Positions 59,290-64,000 of a stretch of DNA of 64,000 bases are shown one piece after another. Numbering within the stretch: position 1 is the stretch's first letter; each line of letters begins with the position of its first letter. The notes beneath the pieces are model-generated. The model ran no database searches, was not told the DNA's origin, and worked only from the letters and a program-made list of their open reading frames with translations. The DNA lies in assembly GCA_023634235.1 (NCBI GenBank), contig JAMKCF010000001.1, positions 15,200,258 through 15,264,257 on the forward strand. Direction: 5' to 3'. A program made the position numbers and the translations under genes. This stretch comes from Pisaster brevispinus (lineage: Eukaryota; Echinodermata; Asteroidea; Forcipulatida; Asteriidae).

Positions 59290-62215
59290 TAAGATGTATT
59301 TCTAGGTGAAAACGAGCGTTAAAATATTGAAATCTAGACCAATACCGAGCGCACAGTGTGGCATCCAATCCAGTATGACGTGCACACAAAACCACACAAC
59401 GTGCAGCATGCAGCTATAATATACATTGCGTGCAAATCCTGGAAAGCCCATTGAATATCATTGCGTTGTTTATTCGTGTATGTACATGTACTAACAACAC
59501 GTTGTCCCGCGCTTAAACCCAAACTCATTCAAAGTTCAGTGTGAATTTACTTCCGTTGTGCTCGTCTGATGGCTTAATGGAAAACAAGGAATAAAAGAGG
59601 AGGTTTTACTGAGATGTTTCTCATCAAACACCGACAGGCCCGCGGAGCGGGGGTGCTGTGGGTGCTGCAGCACCCCCAACTTTTTGGATGGGGGTGCTGG
59701 TATATACTTACGCACCCGGAGCTGGAATATTAAACTAAAGAACCCAGGGATAAATAAATACAAAACAGAAAACACAAAAACAAAAGCAAACAAACAAGCA
59801 CACAAAAAACTTAAATATACATTAAATCACAAATATTTAAGGAACTTACACAAAAATACAAATTTCAATCACAAAAGAAAAGTGATATGCAAAATAAAAG
59901 GCAGTAAGAAATACTTTAATAGATACAAAAAACACCTGTTTTCAAAGTTGAGGCCTACATAGAATACAAATAATTACAAGCCGAAAAAAGGATGTAAATA
60001 ACTCAACAAATTCCCATTGTAAAAAGTAAATAAATTTAGATGCACATTGTTTTGAAGTAACTCAAAACCAAACACATATTTCACAAACAAAAATAATACT
60101 ACTGCATACAGAAACTATTAAAAAATATTAATAAAAAGCTTAATACGTGCTTTTACAGTGCAGATTTTAAAAATGGGAAACACCATGAGCTAGGAACACA
60201 CTGTGCGCGCCATACAACACAGTTTGAAAATAAACAAACAAGTCAGGATTAAACGAACAACTCTGTAATAATCAAACAACTCAGAAATAAACGAACAACT
60301 CAGAAATAAACGAATATTGCAGAAATAAACCAACCTCGGAATTAAACCAACCAATAACACAATCGTTTTCAAATGCTTTTACCTGGCCTCAAATGCTCAC
60401 TTATTTATTGCTGTCATTAGTTTTGAAACATTGTCATGATGATGAAAGAAAATGACATTCAAGCTAAATAATTTCATCGTTATTATCATTTTACAACAAG
60501 TCAACTGAGAAATGGGGAAATTAATAATGATCTTGGCTTCCGGTTCAAACCGGAAGTTGAAAGTTTGAAAAAATTCATATCTCAACAACTATGTAATATT
60601 TTTAGATGAATTTTGCATGAGGTTATAGATGAGTTATCCTCCCGAAACTTTTGCACAGAGATTATAGCATTTTATTCTTTGCATCTGGTCAAAACCGGGC
60701 GTCAAAGCGCTCGGGTCTGTTGACTTTCATTGTAGTTGAACACAAACATAAACACAAACATGTTACAGACCAACGTAATGCCATGTGCGCCTTCTCTGAA
60801 GTGACGTGATCTATTCATGCAGTGTTATGACACACCACGGGTCACCGTACTTACAACGTGGTGCAATCTTATCAATGGCGTACTACCAATACCAAATAGA
60901 TCTGAATTCCGTTCATATTCAGCGCTTAATATTTCTCTAATTCGCCCTTCTCGTGGCTTAATTATCAAAATGGAATAAAGACGAAGTTTCGCTGAGATGG
61001 CCACCTACTTCAGTGATTCAAATGACTAGTAATTATGTGAGAAAATGCAAGCAGAAAAAGACGAACTTTGGTTATGTTTTGATCACACTCCGAGAAGGAA
61101 GGATGTGTCATTGGATCGTGAAGGGTGTTTCGGACCCTCCTCACGGCATGTGTTTATCGTTGCTACACGGGACTAAAACGGTAAGTTTTTGTGTGAACAT
61201 CATTGCTTATTAAAATTATTATTTTATTCATGTACAATTACATTATAAAGTGTATCCTGTATTATCAAGTGGTGACGGTGGTATGTTTTTTAAACTAAGA
61301 AACGTTTAGTATGAACGTCGAAGAGATATAATTGGGCAATGGGGGATTGGTATGATTGTTGGCTTTGTCACTAAAGTCAGAAAATGGTCACACCGATGAA
61401 TGTTTTCCGTCAACTTTGTATTGTGACATAACTATTTGAAAACCCTTCGATAAAGTTTCCACTAATAAGGTTTCGTTTATAAGTCGTTCACATCAAAAAC
61501 AGGATGTGCACCTTCCACTATCTTGTTCTTGCGTAATTTGTTAATATGCGCCCTCGAACAGGTTGGTCCTGGAAAGAGCGCAATATAAATTCAATAAATT
61601 ATTATTATTAGTATGTAATCATGAAATGTTGCAAGGCTTGAATTTTATTTATTTCAGCAGTTTTTCATTCTTCTTCAGAATGTACAAATCATCCAGTACC
61701 CGAATGGTCTCCAGTGAAAGATGTCATACTCGTTGTGTTCATCCCTAATTCATTGCTGAGTGTATGATGCACCCTACAGGTAGAAATAGTTATTAACTCA
61801 TTAATAACATTTTATTAGTCAAAATTCACTAGAGGCTTAAACTTGCCGTCTTCATGACTTGCCTTTTTCTTGCAAAATTATTAAAAACAAGTGTCTTTTC
61901 TTTCAATATTATAAATTTAACAAACCGTTCTGTATGAAGAATAAAAACCAATAGCTCATACCATGTTCGACTTATTTTGACGACATCATCATCAGTGAAT
62001 ATGTTTTGAACAATCAAAGTATTATGCACCGATACATAATGAGAAGCCAAATCACAGTATTTGAAAACCTGTTAAAACTTTTAAGAATTGTAAATTAATA
62101 ATGTCAACATGATTTGCATAGTCGGATTTAATCATCAATAAAGAATCAATTTCCATTAAAAAAAACAATAAACTTTAGTGAATGGCATACATGATAGTTG
62201 TACTTGTGAGTAATT
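59290..62215. repeat. About 2-kb dispersed repeat, copy 2, with about 0.9-kb insertion
   Basis: Collinear with 13,017-15,130. Between about 59,636 and 60,520 unrelated sequence intervenes, beginning with CCCGCGGAGCGGGGGTGCTG and containing an AAATAAACGAACAACTCAG tandem repeat near 60,250-60,330. A cassette palindrome module (60,530-60,665) follows the insertion. Confidence 0.6.
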
Positions 62216-62689
62216 TAATTCTTATTTGTTCTGGGCACACAGCAACGTTCCTACACATTTACCCTATTATGACTTTCAGCCGCAGGGCTAGGGCATGGCC
62301 TTTTGTTAAGCTCCGTCGTGCGCAATTGTTTTGTTTTTTACTGTTTGTTTGCTCTTTCATAATCATTCCAATAGCGTCGATTTAATAACTGGCATCATAA
62401 AAGAAAGAAGGCAATGATTAATACTGAAGACTATTATAGTAACCAGAATATTTATTTCACCATGTAAAATAAATGTAAACATGTAATAAATTTACACTTT
62501 TTTGAAAGGTCAACACTCAACACCCTTTTTATCGATTCAAATGTTCTGACATCAACACAATTACACTGACTCCGACGATACCCGAACACCTAGTGTTTGT
62601 TTCAACAAACACTAAGCTCTAGTTTTTTTTTGTTTTTTTTTTACTTTAAAAAAATATTATTTTATCTTGGGAACGCACTACTTCTGTGA
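62216..62689. repeat. Cassette remnant with boundary hairpin 6
   Basis: CCGAACACC at 62582-62590, a perfect 11-bp stem TAGTGTTTGTT/AACAAACACTA (62591-62601/62604-62614), then TCTAGT and a T-tract. No gene in the rest. Confidence 0.6.
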
Positions 62690-63110
62690 TCTACTACATC
62701 TCACATACACAAACTTCAGCGTCTTCAAAACTGGGCATCCAAACTCATTCACTGCGCTAACAAATACGATCATGCTAAACCATTTCTAAAGCAACTCCAA
62801 TGGCTGCCTGTCAAGGAACGTATCCAATTTAAAACCCTGTGCTTTGTTTCCAGCATATGGGCCCAGCATACTTAAAATCGTGCTTGGTTTTGTACACCCC
62901 AGGAAGAGTCGGCTTGCGGTCATCAAACGAAACTACCCGTCTTGTTGAAAACAAAATTAATCACAGATCTCTTGCATCAGCTGCTGAAAAATCCTTCTCT
63001 TTTGCCGCCCCTAAACTTTGGAATAGTCTACCCCAGCTCTGCGCTCTGCTGATTCACTTAATATTTTCAAGAAGCATCTGAAACCACACCTGTTCCCATA
63101 ATGATTGTTG
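62690..63110 (+). mobile_element. Non-LTR retrotransposon fragment (reverse transcriptase C-terminal tail)
   Basis: Two plus-strand frames carry the conserved C-terminal tail of CR1/L2/jockey-type RT proteins: LQWLPVKERIQFKTL in one frame, then RSLASAAEKSFSFAAPKLWN and SLPQ in the next (62,839-63,081). A TTGTATTGTATGG-type tail follows at about 63,215. 5'-truncated and frameshifted, as usual for dead LINE copies. Confidence 0.8.
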
Positions 63111-63373
63111 GTTGTTTATGATTTTAATTTGCAAATTTATATCATCGTTTCCATGTTTCTTTTTATCATCACAAACTGCTGTGATCTTGATGAAATGGCC
63201 GTATATAAAACATTTTTGTATTGTATTGTATGGTTTTGTATTGCATGATATATTTTTCAACTATCGGATTGAAATGATGCTAACCCCCCGTTCAGGTATA
63301 ACATGTATATTTACTGTGTGTGAAAAAAATCATAACTCGTGAACCAAAAAGGGTTTTGACTTTAAGCTAACCA

Positions 63374-63833
63374 TGTATTTAGGTAGCATAACGATACTGG
63401 CACGGTACTGCAGTACTTGATAAACAGTATACCGTGGGGTTGAAGCATGGTTTTTCAAGGCCGAAACAGAGCCTTGTTCCCACTGTAAACGGCAGCTTAT
63501 GTTTTTCTTTATCATTGCGCAGGGATTGCAGCGCTAATTACGTAATGCTGGAATCGGATATTGAATATTCATTTCCTGTACTGGACGGATAATCGTCCAA
63601 TCATAAACTCTCGTAGTATTCACCTTGCCACTATACATTAACTAATGAGCATACACCTTCAGGAAATATTAGCATAAAGCGACTCCGCCCACAATTTGAC
63701 CTTTTTACAGTGGGAACAAGCCTCTGTTTCGGCATCGTTTGTTGGTACGAGGTTGAAAAACCATGCTTCGACCCCACGGTATACTGTATATCAAGTACTG
63801 CAGTACCGTGCCAGTATTGTAATGCTACCTGGT
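63374..63833. repeat. Foldback element
   Basis: Arms 63374-63490 and about 63702-63833 are inverted copies containing CGGTACTGCAGTACTTGAT and CAGTGGGAACAAG, around a spacer of about 210 bp. The inner GTACTGCAGTAC is a perfect palindrome. The short frames inside are incidental. Confidence 0.75.
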
Positions 63834-64000
63834 GAATTCAAAGCGGTGTGCTTGCGTAAAGAGCTGTTTCGGCCTCGTTTTTTGGTACGAGGTTGAAAAA
63901 CCATGCTTCGACACCACGGTATACTGTATATCAAGTACTGCAGTACCGTGTCATTATTGTTATGCTACCTGGTGAATTCAAAGCGGGTGCTTGCGTAAAG
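63745..64000. repeat. 140-bp tandem repeat continuing past the window
   Basis: GTACGAGGTTGAAAAACCAT recurs at 63745 and 63885 with nearly identical 140-bp units. It shares sequence with the foldback arm, so the right arm has been amplified in tandem, possibly into a satellite. Confidence 0.75.

Overview
The window is animal nuclear DNA, probably from a marine invertebrate. It is AT-rich, has canonical GT-AG introns, and is packed with eukaryotic mobile elements. The exact taxon cannot be read from the sequence. I see no rRNA or tRNA gene, no CRISPR array and no bacterial operon. Nearly all recognisable coding sequence belongs to mobile elements. The only host-like coding sequence is a truncated OB-fold gene (about 9.1-11.7 kb, minus strand) and one isolated exon (28.86-28.93 kb, minus strand).

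Layout. 1-2.47 kb: 5' part of a Helentron (Helitron-type rolling-circle element), open for 822 codons to the window edge, with a CRE-containing inverted repeat just upstream. 2.5-6.4 kb: foldback elements and a 1.39-kb TTAA-flanked non-autonomous DNA transposon. 7.76-8.48 kb: 45-bp minisatellite. 9.1-11.7 kb: OB-fold gene remnant. 11.7-20.7 kb, 25.4-25.9 kb and 58.2-63.4 kb: an unusual family of non-coding cassettes built on an inverted CCGGAAGT (ETS-like) palindrome, a TGACCTTGA (orphan nuclear-receptor-like) site and TGACGTCA (CRE) motifs, bounded by hairpins whose stems differ in sequence but stay paired. 22.76-24.2 kb: a two-exon Harbinger transposase. 26-32 kb: AT-rich sequence with little content.

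32.3-56.4 kb: a second Helentron on the minus strand. A complete Polinton/Maverick (adintovirus-like) element splits it. The Polinton is exactly 14,800 bp (37,813-52,612), begins AG and ends CT, has 50 bp of identical terminal inverted repeat, and is flanked by a 6-bp duplication, ATTGTC. Without the insert and one ATTGTC copy, the Helentron reading frame is continuous.

Inside the Polinton, plus-strand genes run from the left: a PC4-like exon spliced in frame to a death-domain exon, a Cys/His-rich exon, integrase, penton-like capsid protein, a pX-like basic protein, a gutted major capsid gene and an adenain-like protease. Minus-strand genes run from the right: protein-primed DNA polymerase B, a small membrane protein, packaging ATPase and two conserved Polinton proteins of unknown function. 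A further unknown plus-strand gene lies near the right end. Many genes are broken by one-base frameshifts or in-frame stops, and most of the major capsid gene is missing, so this copy is an old virus-like element that could not make particles from its own genes.

The most interesting leads are the PC4/death-domain gene, the asymmetric array of about 22 YY1-like boxes at one Polinton end, two deubiquitinase-like domains in the Helentron protein with different minisatellites at the same position in its two copies, and the cassette family with covarying boundary hairpins.
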